Shown piece by piece: positions 9,248 to 18,029 of a stretch of DNA of 64,000 bases (positions within the stretch are counted from its first letter, which is position 1; the number at the start of each line of letters is the position of its first letter). The notes under the pieces were generated by a model, which was given only the letters and a program-made list of their open reading frames with translations, was not told the origin of the DNA and ran no database searches. The translations under genes and the position numbers were made by a program. The stretch is from Paenibacillus plantarum (lineage in GTDB: Bacteria; Bacillota; Bacilli; Paenibacillales; NBRC-103111), in the NCBI RefSeq assembly GCF_013141695.1, contig NZ_WHNY01000026.1, positions 398,841 through 462,840 on the forward strand, given 5' to 3'.

Positions 9248-10546
9248 TTAATTCAATATACGGAGTCCTAGTTCCGCAAATATCTCTTGCAGACGGGTCT
9301 CCACAACTAGACAATCTTCTTCCATTCGATAGACAATCGCCACATACAAACGGCCCTTTCCTGGTACATTGAGCGCGCTGCCCGCAAGTAAAGTATTGGC
9401 CGACAACAGCACGATACCAGGCATTCCACACTTCGGATCAAATAATAACCTCTCACGACCAAGGCAATCTAGAATCTGTTCATACGATGGCTCATGCGTA
9501 TAAGAAATACTGTAATACGTTAACATAGATTGCATGCCATGCCTGGCAACGAATGCATCAATCCCATTCTTCATATGACTCATCGACTTGCGTGCATTAA
9601 TCTCCACGATCGGCATCCATTCATTTCCCTCAAGCCGCATCGAATCTACACAAACATCGCCCCAATAGCCATCTGCATACATCGATTTTCCGATTTGTTC
9701 CATGAGTTCCAGGTATCCCGTCGTTTCCATATCCAAGTGGAATGCCTCATTCGGTGTTATGATACCTCGAAAAGCAAAATCACTATTGATCATCTGCTGC
9801 ACGGATACCAACCGGAAATCACCTTTCTCCGAGAGATGAAATAAGGTGGAAAAATCTAACGTCTTCGGCAGTAATGGCTCTAAGATCAGCCGTGTATGAC
9901 AGCCCTTCTTCTCCTGTGCAGCCAAAAAGCTGGCAATACGGCGAAGCACTGTCTCTTCACGTACGTGAATGATACCCTTGCCAGATACGCCGTAGTCGTC
10001 CTTAATCAGCATGGGACCTTCCTTAAGCATCTCTAGCGCAATCTCTTGCACTTCCTCTGCGCTTGTCGCTATGCTTGCAGGATTAGGAATGCCCAGCCTC
10101 GAACGCATATCTGTGGAATAATGTTTGCCGTTCACCCTCCGAATGATCTCATTACCCGGTTCGCCATACGCAATCCCCAGCAACTCTGATAGTTGCTTAT
10201 GGTGGGGAAGAACGGCGAATGAACTGAACGTACAATCAGACGGCAACTTGGGAAGATTCATCATGTCCATGTTTTCGTCTGCCGTATCGCACACGACATT
10301 TTGAAAATCAAATCCGATTGAAGCGAGATAGTCCAAATGCGTGGCATGCATTGGCTGACGTGTCAGCACATAATCGCCAGGACGGGCTAGGCTGAACATT
10401 AGTTCATCCATCAAGCCTACAATTCGCTCTGCTTGTTTGTCTGCAACTTGAGGCAGCTTCGACAATCCCTGCTCCCGCCAAAACCGTTCCGCATTGAATA
10501 CGCCACTCAGCGCTAGAGGACTCTTGGTCTCGCGCAAGCTCTCCAT
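9248..10546 (-). CDS. ATP-grasp ligase, probably acts with the adjacent ACP
   Basis: A 432-residue ATP-grasp protein. The nucleotide-binding core is visible as MLIKDDYGVSGKGIIHV near residue 185, and the metal-binding end as MPIVEINARKS near residue 335. The N-terminal 150 residues form a pre-ATP-grasp region. The ATG at 10546 lies one base past the stop codon of the ACP gene, so the two are coupled. In butirosin synthesis the ATP-grasp enzyme BtrJ loads an amino acid onto the ACP BtrI. By analogy this protein may load an amino acid on its ACP, but PGM1-like peptide ligation is an alternative. Confidence 0.8.
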   Translation of the reverse strand: MESLRETKSPLALSGVFNAERFWREQGLSKLPQVADKQAERIVGLMDELMFSLARPGDYVLTRQPMHATHLDYLASIGFDFQNVVCDTADENMDMMNLPKLPSDCTFSSFAVLPHHKQLSELLGIAYGEPGNEIIRRVNGKHYSTDMRSRLGIPNPASIATSAEEVQEIALEMLKEGPMLIKDDYGVSGKGIIHVREETVLRRIASFLAAQEKKGCHTRLILEPLLPKTLDFSTLFHLSEKGDFRLVSVQQMINSDFAFRGIITPNEAFHLDMETTGYLELMEQIGKSMYADGYWGDVCVDSMRLEGNEWMPIVEINARKSMSHMKNGIDAFVARHGMQSMLTYYSISYTHEPSYEQILDCLGRERLLFDPKCGMPGIVLLSANTLLAGSALNVPGKGRLYVAIVYRMEEDCLVVETRLQEIFAELGLRILN

Positions 10547-10547
10547 C

Positions 10548-10784
10548 TTATTCTCGCTCTCTAATGAATGCACAAAAGGCCTCAATTGAACTGAGATGTT
10601 CTAGATCAAACTCATCGAAATCGAATTCGACTCCGAACTCATCTTCGATGCGGAGAATAAAGTTGACTAACTGCAGCGAGTCCAAACCTGCGTCTTCCGT
10701 AATACTGGAATTGGCGGTTAGTGTTTCGGCCAGTGAAGGATCTTCCTTCATTTCAGCAATAATTTCGGCAATTTTCTTTTCCAT
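10548..10784 (-). CDS. Acyl carrier protein 1
   Basis: A 78-residue carrier protein. The phosphopantetheine site is GLDSLQL with the modified serine about residue 42, followed by an acidic helix (IEDEFGVEFDFDEFD) typical of ACPs. The start is set by AGGAGG before the ATG at 10784; the open frame extends upstream without a site. Its stop codon is one base from the ATP-grasp start. It presumably carries an activated amino acid or acyl group for transfer to a sugar or cyclitol. Confidence 0.9.
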   Translation of the reverse strand: MEKKIAEIIAEMKEDPSLAETLTANSSITEDAGLDSLQLVNFILRIEDEFGVEFDFDEFDLEHLSSIEAFCAFIRERE

Positions 10785-10816
10785 TGTCGCTCCTCCTGTT
10801 ATCTGTTCCATCTCGA

Positions 10817-12106
10817 TTAACTCCTCCTCATTTGGGTTTGCAACACGAATTCCGGCTTTCCCAAGCAATATCGACCGTCGATTACCTGAACACGTTCGAA
10901 CAACAACTGTCGAGCAGTAAACTCCGGCCAAGCCGTCACCAAAGCGGCCAGATCGCGTCCTTCCAGCGCTTCCTCTAACGAGTGCGCGTAGCGGATTGGG
11001 AAACCGTAAGCCTCGCGAAACCGTGATATGGCTAACGGGTCGTAAGCGACAATATTCGTCACACCAAGCTCTAGCAGGTGAGCGATGATATCGGCAGCTG
11101 GCGTATCGCGCACATCGTCACTACCTGGCTTGAACGCCAGACCAAGAACAGCAACCTTAGCTTGGGGCCCACCTGCAGCTACGATACGTTCCGCGAACGC
11201 CCGCTTCGTGTGGGCGTTCACCGCTAGCACCTCTCTGAGAAGCGCGGACTCACGTCCAAGCGTCTGGGAGTATCGGTACAGGGACAAGGTATCCTTTGGC
11301 AGACAGTATCCTCCGAAACCACAACCAGGATACACATAGCTCGCCATCCCCCCACCTTGCCAGCGTCTATCTGCATGAAGCAGCCGGAAAGCCTGCGAGA
11401 TATCAATTTCCTTGCTGCCTTCTGCGAGCGTAGCTAGTTCATTGGAAAAGCTGATCATCGTCGCCAGCAATGCGTTGGAAGCCATTTTGGTGAATTCTGC
11501 AGTCCCAGGCGACACGGAAAGTACAGGAGCACCAAACGGTTCATACAGTTGTTCAAGTTGACGCATACTATATGCGTCGCAAGCTCCGATCACAATCCGA
11601 TCGGGATGGATAAAGTCCTGCCATGCCCGCCCCTCTCGCAAAAATTCCGGATTATGTGCTAATCCAACTGACTCGCCGACCGTGTGACCGGAGTTCTTCA
11701 ACAGCGGTTCGATGATTTGTGTCGTTGTCATTGGCGGTACGGTCGACTTGATCACTAGCGTACAGTAGCTATCCTTCCTCATCAGAGGAAGCGATTGACG
11801 AATTGCACCTGTCAGCGCATCCAGATCCGCCGCCCCGTCGGGGCGACTTGGCGTACCGACGCAATAAAAGATGATGGAGGTATGTTCTAGCGCTTCAGCC
11901 AACGTTTCACAAATAATCAGACCGCTTCCAAGCAGCGCATTCAATTTCTCCTTAAGGCCTGGCTCATGAAATGGCACTTCGCCGTTTCGAAGCTTCGCCC
12001 TTAGATTGGCATTCGAATCGTAAGCATATACCAGCCTGCCTGTCTGAGTGGCCAAACCTAGTGCCGTCGTCAGACCGACAAATCCCAAACCAATGACAGC
12101 GATCAT
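10817..12106 (-). CDS. UDP-glucose/GDP-mannose dehydrogenase family protein
   Basis: Oxidises the C6 hydroxyl of an NDP-sugar to a carboxylate, most likely UDP-glucose to UDP-glucuronate. The Rossmann motif is IGLGFVGLTTA at the N-terminus, and the catalytic cysteine sits in GCGFGGYCLPKD near residue 260; YCLPKD for the usual SCFPKD is a mild variant. Length of 429 is normal. It overlaps the next gene by ATGA and would supply that UXS-like enzyme with UDP-glucuronate. Confidence 0.88.
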   Translation of the reverse strand: MIAVIGLGFVGLTTALGLATQTGRLVYAYDSNANLRAKLRNGEVPFHEPGLKEKLNALLGSGLIICETLAEALEHTSIIFYCVGTPSRPDGAADLDALTGAIRQSLPLMRKDSYCTLVIKSTVPPMTTTQIIEPLLKNSGHTVGESVGLAHNPEFLREGRAWQDFIHPDRIVIGACDAYSMRQLEQLYEPFGAPVLSVSPGTAEFTKMASNALLATMISFSNELATLAEGSKEIDISQAFRLLHADRRWQGGGMASYVYPGCGFGGYCLPKDTLSLYRYSQTLGRESALLREVLAVNAHTKRAFAERIVAAGGPQAKVAVLGLAFKPGSDDVRDTPAADIIAHLLELGVTNIVAYDPLAISRFREAYGFPIRYAHSLEEALEGRDLAALVTAWPEFTARQLLFERVQVIDGRYCLGKPEFVLQTQMRRS

Positions 12107-13242
12107 AATCGAACACCTGCCGCATCCTGAAGAAACGACAGATAACGGCGAACCCCATCATGTACGCTTATGTCGGGTGCATAGCTGAGTACCTTGCGTG
12201 CCTTGGTCAAATCAGGGCATCGCCGTTGCGGATTATCGGTCAAGTAATCGCGATCAGCGGCTTGCTCCATACGGATGACGCCACGATACCCTGTCAGTTC
12301 TTTGCCTGCCTCGGCATAAATTGAGGCTAGCCCTGCAACTGACAGCTCCTCTGCGTCCATCCCGATGTTGAACGTGTCGAACGCGCTATGCGTCAACACC
12401 TTCAAAATGCCGGGTATCGCGTCGGCAATGTAACAGAACGTGCGAGAAGGACGACCGTCCGAATAGATGACGATATCTTCCCCTTGCAGCACATTGCGTG
12501 CAAAGTCCGCCGGCAGTCGGCGATCCTCCGGTCGCATGCCAGGTCCGAACACATTGAACGGACGGACAATTCGAACCGGTAAGCCGAATGACGTTGCGTA
12601 CACATAGCACAATGTCTCGCCAAGTCGCTTAGACTCGTCGTAGCAGGCGCGTGGACCGGTGCATGGTACATGGCCAAGATAGGTCTCAGGCGTAGGAATC
12701 GCATCTGCCGAAGGACTGCCGTATACCTCACTGCTGGAGAAGAACAGCAAGCCTCGCAGCGTATCCGACTGCTTGTAGTAATTCAGCAATCGCTCGAGAC
12801 CATACACATTGGCTTTAATGGTCTCGAGTGGATGTTGTCTGTAGTAAGTCGGAGAAGCGATTGATGCCATATGCAGCACATAGTCTGCGGAAGCAGCAGA
12901 GCCGCAGGAGCCTAGATCATCATTGGCAACATCGTAAGTATGAACCTCTAGCTCGGCATGTTCGTTTCGCGCTGTCATGATCCATTCGGGCTCTCCGAAC
13001 AGAAAGCGATCCAGCAGCACAAGCTTGCGCAGGCGGATTCCCTGCGACTTTAGACCAAGTAAAAACTGCGTTAAGTAAAATCCCAGGAAACCTGCTCCTC
13101 CAGTAAGGACGACTGTTCGATCTTGAAATTGGGCAGTCGAGCCGAACTTGTCAAACATGTGGTACAAGTCCTCGCGCAGCACATCTGAAGCAGACAGCGG
13201 GCGCAGGCGGACGACTTTCCCGGCTAACTGTGGTTCGTTCAT
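12103..13242 (-). CDS. NDP-sugar SDR, UDP-glucuronate decarboxylase-like
   Basis: An extended short-chain dehydrogenase of 379 residues. GGAGFLGFYL near residue 48 binds NAD, and the catalytic tyrosine and lysine are in CYDESKRLGETLCY. The stretches GPRACYDESKR and SRTFCYIADAI strongly resemble UDP-xylose synthases and the ArnA dehydrogenase-decarboxylase. About 40 extra residues precede the fold. With the UDP-sugar dehydrogenase next door, the likely route is UDP-glucose to UDP-glucuronate to a UDP-pentose (xylose, 4-keto-pentose or apiose). An epimerase or dTDP-glucose dehydratase function cannot be excluded. Confidence 0.78.
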   Translation of the reverse strand: MNEPQLAGKVVRLRPLSASDVLREDLYHMFDKFGSTAQFQDRTVVLTGGAGFLGFYLTQFLLGLKSQGIRLRKLVLLDRFLFGEPEWIMTARNEHAELEVHTYDVANDDLGSCGSAASADYVLHMASIASPTYYRQHPLETIKANVYGLERLLNYYKQSDTLRGLLFFSSSEVYGSPSADAIPTPETYLGHVPCTGPRACYDESKRLGETLCYVYATSFGLPVRIVRPFNVFGPGMRPEDRRLPADFARNVLQGEDIVIYSDGRPSRTFCYIADAIPGILKVLTHSAFDTFNIGMDAEELSVAGLASIYAEAGKELTGYRGVIRMEQAADRDYLTDNPQRRCPDLTKARKVLSYAPDISVHDGVRRYLSFLQDAAGVRL

Positions 13243-13267
13243 CCTTCACTTCCCCTTTCGTTATGAG

Positions 13268-14389
13268 TTAAGCGCCGCATAGCGCATTGGCATACTCCTC
13301 GATATAATCTTTCGCATTCGCTCTGGCTGCGAGCAGCCGTTCATGCAGTGGAAGCAGTGCTTCGCGCGAATATCCCGCCGCTTTCCAGTCGGCCATCGGG
13401 ATACCGAAGCCAAGCTTTTGCCATAAGGCTGCATTATGTGCCTCGTGTTTGCCGAACGGATCCAGCATGATAAGCGGCGTTGCTGAAGCAAGCGAATCCA
13501 TTAGAGTGCCTGCTCCCGGCTTGCTGATAATCCCGCTGGCATGACGGATGACACCATACAATCCGTGATGCTCTAGCGGAGCTTTATATACAGGCGTTTC
13601 ACCAGGCACAATTTGTGCAAACGGCGGGAAGCCTGGAGTCCTACCAGGAGATATCTCCCAAGCCCTCCATTTCGGATCATTCATAAAGCAGCGATTGCCA
13701 TTCAATTCTTGACCCGCTTCTTCCTCCAGATAGGCGACAATATCCAATGAAATGCCTAATCGTTCAAGCTCTTCGGCCTCGTTGCGGTAGGTTCCAATGC
13801 CCCACCCTCCGCCATGTACAACATAGCTCGGCCTACGAGTGTCATACGAGATCGGATCCTCTTCTCCAACCGGAATACAGCGCTCGATGTCTCCGATCTC
13901 CGCACGGTATAGCCAGATCTCCTGGTATCTAGATTTGAAGTCCGGAACAAACTTTTTCATGCTTTTCCAAGATGGTGAGTAGTCCGAGTCGACATACAGC
14001 AAATCAACCTGCGGTGCTTTGTGCCTGTTGCTAATGCGATGCTCTCGGTACAAATCGAGAATATATACCCAATTCCCGGATAATGCGATGAAATGCTCGC
14101 GTTCCTCGAGATCCCATTGCTCGATCAATCTCTGTGCAGCCCCTACATCAATGCTGTCACGTATATCCTTAGGCAGCTTGGTTGCCAGCTGTGCCGCTGC
14201 AAAATGAATGTGATACGCTGCTTTACTGTCATCGATTCGACGCTGCTTCTCCGGATCCAGCACCGATTCAAACACAAAAATATCACTTGATACACCGCGT
14301 TTCTCAAGTCCTCTAGCTACAAGGATACCTGGTATATAAAAGCCAAGCCCGAAACCCGAACACAATATCGTTGTATGGCGATTAGTCAT
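13268..14389 (-). CDS. GT-B fold glycosyltransferase-like protein
   Basis: A 373-residue protein whose C-terminal half has the donor-site pattern of MurG/UGT-type glycosyltransferases: GIISKPGAGTLMDSLASATP followed by MLDPFGKHEAHNA. The N-terminal half has a nucleotide-fold start (TTILCSGFGLGFYIPGIL). GGAGG precedes the ATG, and the gene overlaps the methyltransferase by eight bases. It probably transfers the UDP-pentose or a related sugar onto the scaffold. Family assignment rests on the C-terminal motif; acceptor and donor are not readable. Confidence 0.7.
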   Translation of the reverse strand: MTNRHTTILCSGFGLGFYIPGILVARGLEKRGVSSDIFVFESVLDPEKQRRIDDSKAAYHIHFAAAQLATKLPKDIRDSIDVGAAQRLIEQWDLEEREHFIALSGNWVYILDLYREHRISNRHKAPQVDLLYVDSDYSPSWKSMKKFVPDFKSRYQEIWLYRAEIGDIERCIPVGEEDPISYDTRRPSYVVHGGGWGIGTYRNEAEELERLGISLDIVAYLEEEAGQELNGNRCFMNDPKWRAWEISPGRTPGFPPFAQIVPGETPVYKAPLEHHGLYGVIRHASGIISKPGAGTLMDSLASATPLIMLDPFGKHEAHNAALWQKLGFGIPMADWKAAGYSREALLPLHERLLAARANAKDYIEEYANALCGA

Positions 14390-15236
14390 GGTTGTCCTCC
14401 ACTTTACGCAAAATCATCACCGCATCCGTATTAGGGTATTTGAAATTATAATTGGTCATATGGATTAGCCGCTTTTCGATCACGGACTCCAGTACCAAAC
14501 CTTTAGGCATATTTTGCAGCATATGCTCCTTCAAACTTTCTAACGTGAATTTCCAGACAACGCCGTCGATCGAAGAATTAATCATATAGGCTCCTGTCAT
14601 TTTCTCGTCTGCACTTGTTTTCTGTATCGACACTGGATCAGCAACGATGACGATACCTCCAGGTTTCAGCACACGCAACGATTCCTCCAACGCTTTGCGA
14701 GTACGACGAATATGATGAAAACAACGGGCAAACAACACTACATCGAAACTTTCATCTGGAAACGGAGCTTTACAAATATCTGCATGTACATAACTGTCGA
14801 ATCGCCCCATGCGCTTACCCAGCTTCAGAGAAGGAAGATTCACATCCAAATTCGTGAAGTGAATGCTCGTATTGTTGCGGTAATATTTGTTTAGTAATCC
14901 AGGTCCGCAACCAACTTGCAGCACCTCGCCTGACATTTCGGGCAACACATCAAATACACGTGACGGCTTCGGAAAGTTCTGCAGCAATAGCTCGATTTCA
15001 TAGATAATCGGATGCCTATACATAAATCGAACAAATTTACTTGTATAAAAGGGATTCTTCATCTTCTTCTTAAGACGCAAGAGATCATAGCGGTTAAGGT
15101 AATAGATGGGTGATAGCCCCACAAAAAATACGATGGATGCCAGTTGTACGATAAAAATTCGAAGCGCAGCCCATGCGCCGGTTTCTGTAACTAACGCCTG
15201 TCTCGATATGGCTGCGGATTTGCGCCCATCCCCCAT
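14382..15236 (-). CDS. SAM-dependent methyltransferase
   Basis: A class I methyltransferase of 284 residues. Motif I is VLQVGCGPGLL near residue 106, motif IV lies in DVVLFARCFHHI, and motif VI in LKPGGIVIVADP. A hydrophobic stretch near residues 27-47 (FIVQLASIVFFVGLSPIYYL) could bind the membrane. The start has AGGAGG nine bases before the ATG. Its place between two glycosyl/acyl genes suggests it methylates the cluster product or a carrier-bound intermediate. Confidence 0.8.
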   Translation of the reverse strand: MGDGRKSAAISRQALVTETGAWAALRIFIVQLASIVFFVGLSPIYYLNRYDLLRLKKKMKNPFYTSKFVRFMYRHPIIYEIELLLQNFPKPSRVFDVLPEMSGEVLQVGCGPGLLNKYYRNNTSIHFTNLDVNLPSLKLGKRMGRFDSYVHADICKAPFPDESFDVVLFARCFHHIRRTRKALEESLRVLKPGGIVIVADPVSIQKTSADEKMTGAYMINSSIDGVVWKFTLESLKEHMLQNMPKGLVLESVIEKRLIHMTNYNFKYPNTDAVMILRKVEDNHD

Positions 15237-15262
15237 GAATCAGTTCCTCCTTCTATATTTTC

Positions 15263-15541
15263 CTACAATTCTTCTGTGATCTTGACATCATTTCCATTCA
15301 TTTTTCTCTCGATTAAGCCAGATAGTTTTCTTATCGAAGAAAAGTTTTTAAATAATAGTTCCTCTGGTTTAAAATTAATGCTGAAAATATCCTCCAGATC
15401 AACACTCAAAGCCATTAAATCCATCGAATTTAAGCCCAGCGAAGGCAGATCTTCATCTAAATCGATGTCCCCTTGCAACTCTTTGAGTTGTTTCACTTTA
15501 ATAACAATCTCATCCGCGATTTTATTCATAGTATCCTTCAT
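15263..15541 (-). CDS. Acyl carrier protein 2
   Basis: A 92-residue carrier protein with the phosphopantetheine site GLNSMDLMAL (serine near 39) and the following acidic helix (DLEDIFSINFKPEELL). The start is ambiguous: the ATG at 15541 is close behind AGGAGG, and the ATG at 15529 has AAGGA. A second carrier protein distinct from that at 10.6 kb implies two tethered building blocks or two stages. It lies between the C39/BtrH-like gene and the methyltransferase. Confidence 0.88.
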   Translation of the reverse strand: MKDTMNKIADEIVIKVKQLKELQGDIDLDEDLPSLGLNSMDLMALSVDLEDIFSINFKPEELLFKNFSSIRKLSGLIERKMNGNDVKITEEL

Positions 15542-15626
15542 TAACCTCCTATTTTCATCCCAGATTCGATCCTATCCTTAAACTCATCTAAAAATTAATA
15601 TAGGGTGTCACCCCAATTTTCATATT

Positions 15627-16694
15627 TCAAGTGAAATTACGCGCTAGCGCATCATACAGCTCATCCTCGGCGCGTATAATATTTTCCAATAATTCTGTGT
15701 ATATCGAATCAAACGCCCAATGACCTTTCAGCATATTATGCATGATGAACATCTTCGTACTTTCAATGGCATCTATGCTTGTCTCCAGATACGCCAGTAC
15801 ATTGTTTTTAGATTCATATGGAAAATACCTAACGAAATAATCGCTTAGGATTTGCCTTCTCTGTTGGACTAAATTTAAACCGATCAGAATTTTATTTTGT
15901 TCAATCCGTTTAAATTCATCGTTTAACAGAATGGGTTGTGCCTGTGTTAATGATGTCAAGAATAAGCAAGCTTCTTTGTTTGTATAGGTATACCCTTGCG
16001 TCGTTTTCTCGACTTTTGAAGCATGGAATTTCCGAACACTATCTTTGATCACACCAGTTACATAATCAGAATGTGAATGACTCATAAAGTCATCTAAGTT
16101 CTTCTTATTTACATCAATTGTAGAAATATTCGCCAAAAGATGTAACGCATCCATCACATCTTTTTTATTGATCACGCCAACTTCATGGTTTTCCGGAAAC
16201 GGTATATAATTTTCAGCATGTAAATCATTAGGACTGTCCACGTAATAGATATGATCTTTATCATGCCAAATTAAAAGGATGACATGTCCTGGCCTAGTAT
16301 AATCGCCCTCCTTCACTTCATAATTTTTATTGTATCTTTTAAAAAATGGAAGTCTCGATGTGATCGTTCTTAAGAGTACATATTTGCCATTACTTAGATA
16401 ATATTCAATTTCCGAAAGTGCTTTAACTGAATCCCCTTTATTGATAAGCACATTATTAATCGCAATCACATCAGAAAAAACTAATTCGTCACTATACATG
16501 CGAATCTGTTCACCCTGATGATTAGTTGTGAGCTTGTATGTCAAATTTCCTACAAACAATTTGGTTAAATGTGCTTGATCGCCTATATAATGTTGCTTTG
16601 CTACTAAATAAATAGCTCTTTCAACGCAGTTATTGACTCTTCCAACAACCGTATCACCTTTCAGAAAATTCGAGTGTATCGCATTTTCCGGCAT
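15627..16694 (-). CDS. BtrH-like / C39-like acyltransferase or cysteine hydrolase
   Basis: A 355-residue protein with the plan of BtrH N-terminal domain proteins, which have a papain/C39-like fold. An early cysteine (NNCVERAIYL, about Cys23) is followed by GHVILLIWHDKDHIYYVDSPND near residue 150, giving the histidine and aspartate expected for a Cys-His-Asp triad. The C-terminal half looks helical. BtrH transfers an acyl chain from an ACP to an aminoglycoside, so this protein may release the acyl group from ACP 2, the next gene. The ATG at 16694 has AGAGGTG eight bases before it. First gene of the minus-strand operon. Confidence 0.6.
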   Translation of the reverse strand: MPENAIHSNFLKGDTVVGRVNNCVERAIYLVAKQHYIGDQAHLTKLFVGNLTYKLTTNHQGEQIRMYSDELVFSDVIAINNVLINKGDSVKALSEIEYYLSNGKYVLLRTITSRLPFFKRYNKNYEVKEGDYTRPGHVILLIWHDKDHIYYVDSPNDLHAENYIPFPENHEVGVINKKDVMDALHLLANISTIDVNKKNLDDFMSHSHSDYVTGVIKDSVRKFHASKVEKTTQGYTYTNKEACLFLTSLTQAQPILLNDEFKRIEQNKILIGLNLVQQRRQILSDYFVRYFPYESKNNVLAYLETSIDAIESTKMFIMHNMLKGHWAFDSIYTELLENIIRAEDELYDALARNFT

Positions 16695-16741
16695 AACCAT
16701 TTCACCTCTTTTTATACTTTGTAGAAGCATCGTTCAACTCA

Positions 16742-16755
16742 AGGAAGCGTTTACA
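16742..16755 (-). promoter_or_regulatory. cre-like site in the leader of the biosynthetic operon
   Basis: TGTAAACGCTTCCT on the minus strand matches the CcpA cre consensus at 12 of 14 positions. It lies between the predicted transcription start and the first gene, where CcpA would act as a roadblock. Confidence 0.35.
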
Positions 16756-16815
16756 CACAAACAATTTCACACCCCTTTTTTTTGGAAATCATGCTCATGT
16801 CTTTCTTATGTTGTG

Positions 16816-16844
16816 ATAGTAGCAATATTAAATTTTCTAGTCAA
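16816..16844 (-). promoter_or_regulatory. SigA promoter of the biosynthetic operon
   Basis: On the minus strand TTGACT (16839-16844), a 17-base spacer and TACTAT (16816-16821), close to consensus. Transcription would start near 16808 and run through the genes down to 2378. Confidence 0.6.
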
Positions 16845-16923
16845 TGTTGAAAACAAATGAACAATCTTACTATTTATTACTCTAACATTGTAATTTTCAT
16901 CACTGCCTGATGCCATGATCGCA

Positions 16924-16932
16924 TGATATGAT
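16924..16932 (+). promoter_or_regulatory. Extended -10 promoter for the divergent gene pair
   Basis: TGATATGAT matches the extended -10 (TGnTATAAT) pattern, 32 bases before the ATG at 16964. There is no good -35, so the call is tentative. Confidence 0.35.
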
Positions 16933-16963
16933 ATTAGTAAACCTTAAATACGAGGTGGACCTT

Positions 16964-18007
16964 ATGGAAAGCAACAGAAAAGTATTGCCAAGAACTGAAC
17001 CACTCCTCAGTACCTGTCCTGACGAGGCGAATCTGTTATCGATATTGTTAAATTACGAAGAGTCTCACACCTGGGTGTATACGAACTTTATCCAATTGCA
17101 ATTCATAACGAGAAATTATAATGGGACCTCCTTTCCAATTAAACATTACTCCCCTGTATTAAAAAAAGTATGCCCCTACGTGATTATTCAATCCATTGAC
17201 AAAAAAGTGATTGATACGTATTTCACAGAAAATAAATTCAGCGATTTTGTCATCAAGGCGATCAATGACGATCAATATGTGCAAACCTGCCTCAATCATA
17301 CACATATATCTAGCTCGGATTTTAATCAAAGCCATGCCGTTTTTATTTATGGCTATGACAAAAACACAGAAACGTTCCTCGTCGCCGATAATGGCTTCGG
17401 GGAAGGTCAATTTGCTACCTCCACTTGTACATTTGAGGAACTAAACAAGGCCTATTATGAAATGAATGCCCGGTATGATGTAAACATTCAAATGGGCGGC
17501 AAAGTTGAACTGTTTTTATACAACAAAAAAGCCCCAAGATTCTTGCTAAACTTATCCGCCATTCGTGATCAAATCAACGACTATTTATTTTCGCTGAACT
17601 CCGATTCAAGAATTAACACGTTTAGCTGCAATGAAATATACGGCATCTGCATTTACGACAAGTTGCTCCAACATGTGGAACAGGTGAAGGCTCAGAATAC
17701 CTGGTCCCATTACCGCCCCTTTCATATGCTGATGGAGCATAAATCGCTCATGGTGCATCGGTTAACCTATTTAAGAGATCATCACGGAGTTTCCAATTTG
17801 GATGCCATCATTGACGGCTATAAAGAATTGCACAAGATTTGCAAAATTAATGTAGCCTATAACCTTAAGTATGAGTTCACGAAAACTTCCCTGAACTTGG
17901 ATCGAATCATCAAAAATCTTACTTCAATCATGGAAAATGAAAAAAAACTACTTGAACTATTACTAGACGTGCTGTCCAATCAACACACAGAAGAACCTGT
18001 TTCATAA
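16964..18007 (+). CDS. Second BtrH-like / C39-like protein
   Basis: A 347-residue protein with the same plan as the divergent gene at 15.6-16.7 kb: an N-terminal cysteine (LLSTCPDEANLL, about Cys18) and, near residue 125, SHAVFIYGYDKNTETFLVADN with the histidine and aspartate of a possible Cys-His-Asp triad. The rest is helical. Similar proteins occur beside carrier-protein clusters in Paenibacillus. The start is the ATG at 16964 with AGGTGG six bases upstream. It may be a second acyltransferase, or the two may form a heteromer. It shares a transcript with the GT8 gene. Confidence 0.55.
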   Translation: MESNRKVLPRTEPLLSTCPDEANLLSILLNYEESHTWVYTNFIQLQFITRNYNGTSFPIKHYSPVLKKVCPYVIIQSIDKKVIDTYFTENKFSDFVIKAINDDQYVQTCLNHTHISSSDFNQSHAVFIYGYDKNTETFLVADNGFGEGQFATSTCTFEELNKAYYEMNARYDVNIQMGGKVELFLYNKKAPRFLLNLSAIRDQINDYLFSLNSDSRINTFSCNEIYGICIYDKLLQHVEQVKAQNTWSHYRPFHMLMEHKSLMVHRLTYLRDHHGVSNLDAIIDGYKELHKICKINVAYNLKYEFTKTSLNLDRIIKNLTSIMENEKKLLELLLDVLSNQHTEEPVS

Positions 18008-18029
18008 ATTTATTCAGGGAGAGATTAAG

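Noticed and set aside
9231..9431. Minus-strand frame of 66 codons
   Set aside because: Lies over the ATP-grasp gene's end in another frame; cysteine-rich by chance and without a ribosome binding site.
15594..15614. Small palindrome GGGTG-T-CACCC before the BtrH-like gene's end
   Set aside because: Five-base arms with a one-base loop and no T run; too short for a terminator or a convincing operator.
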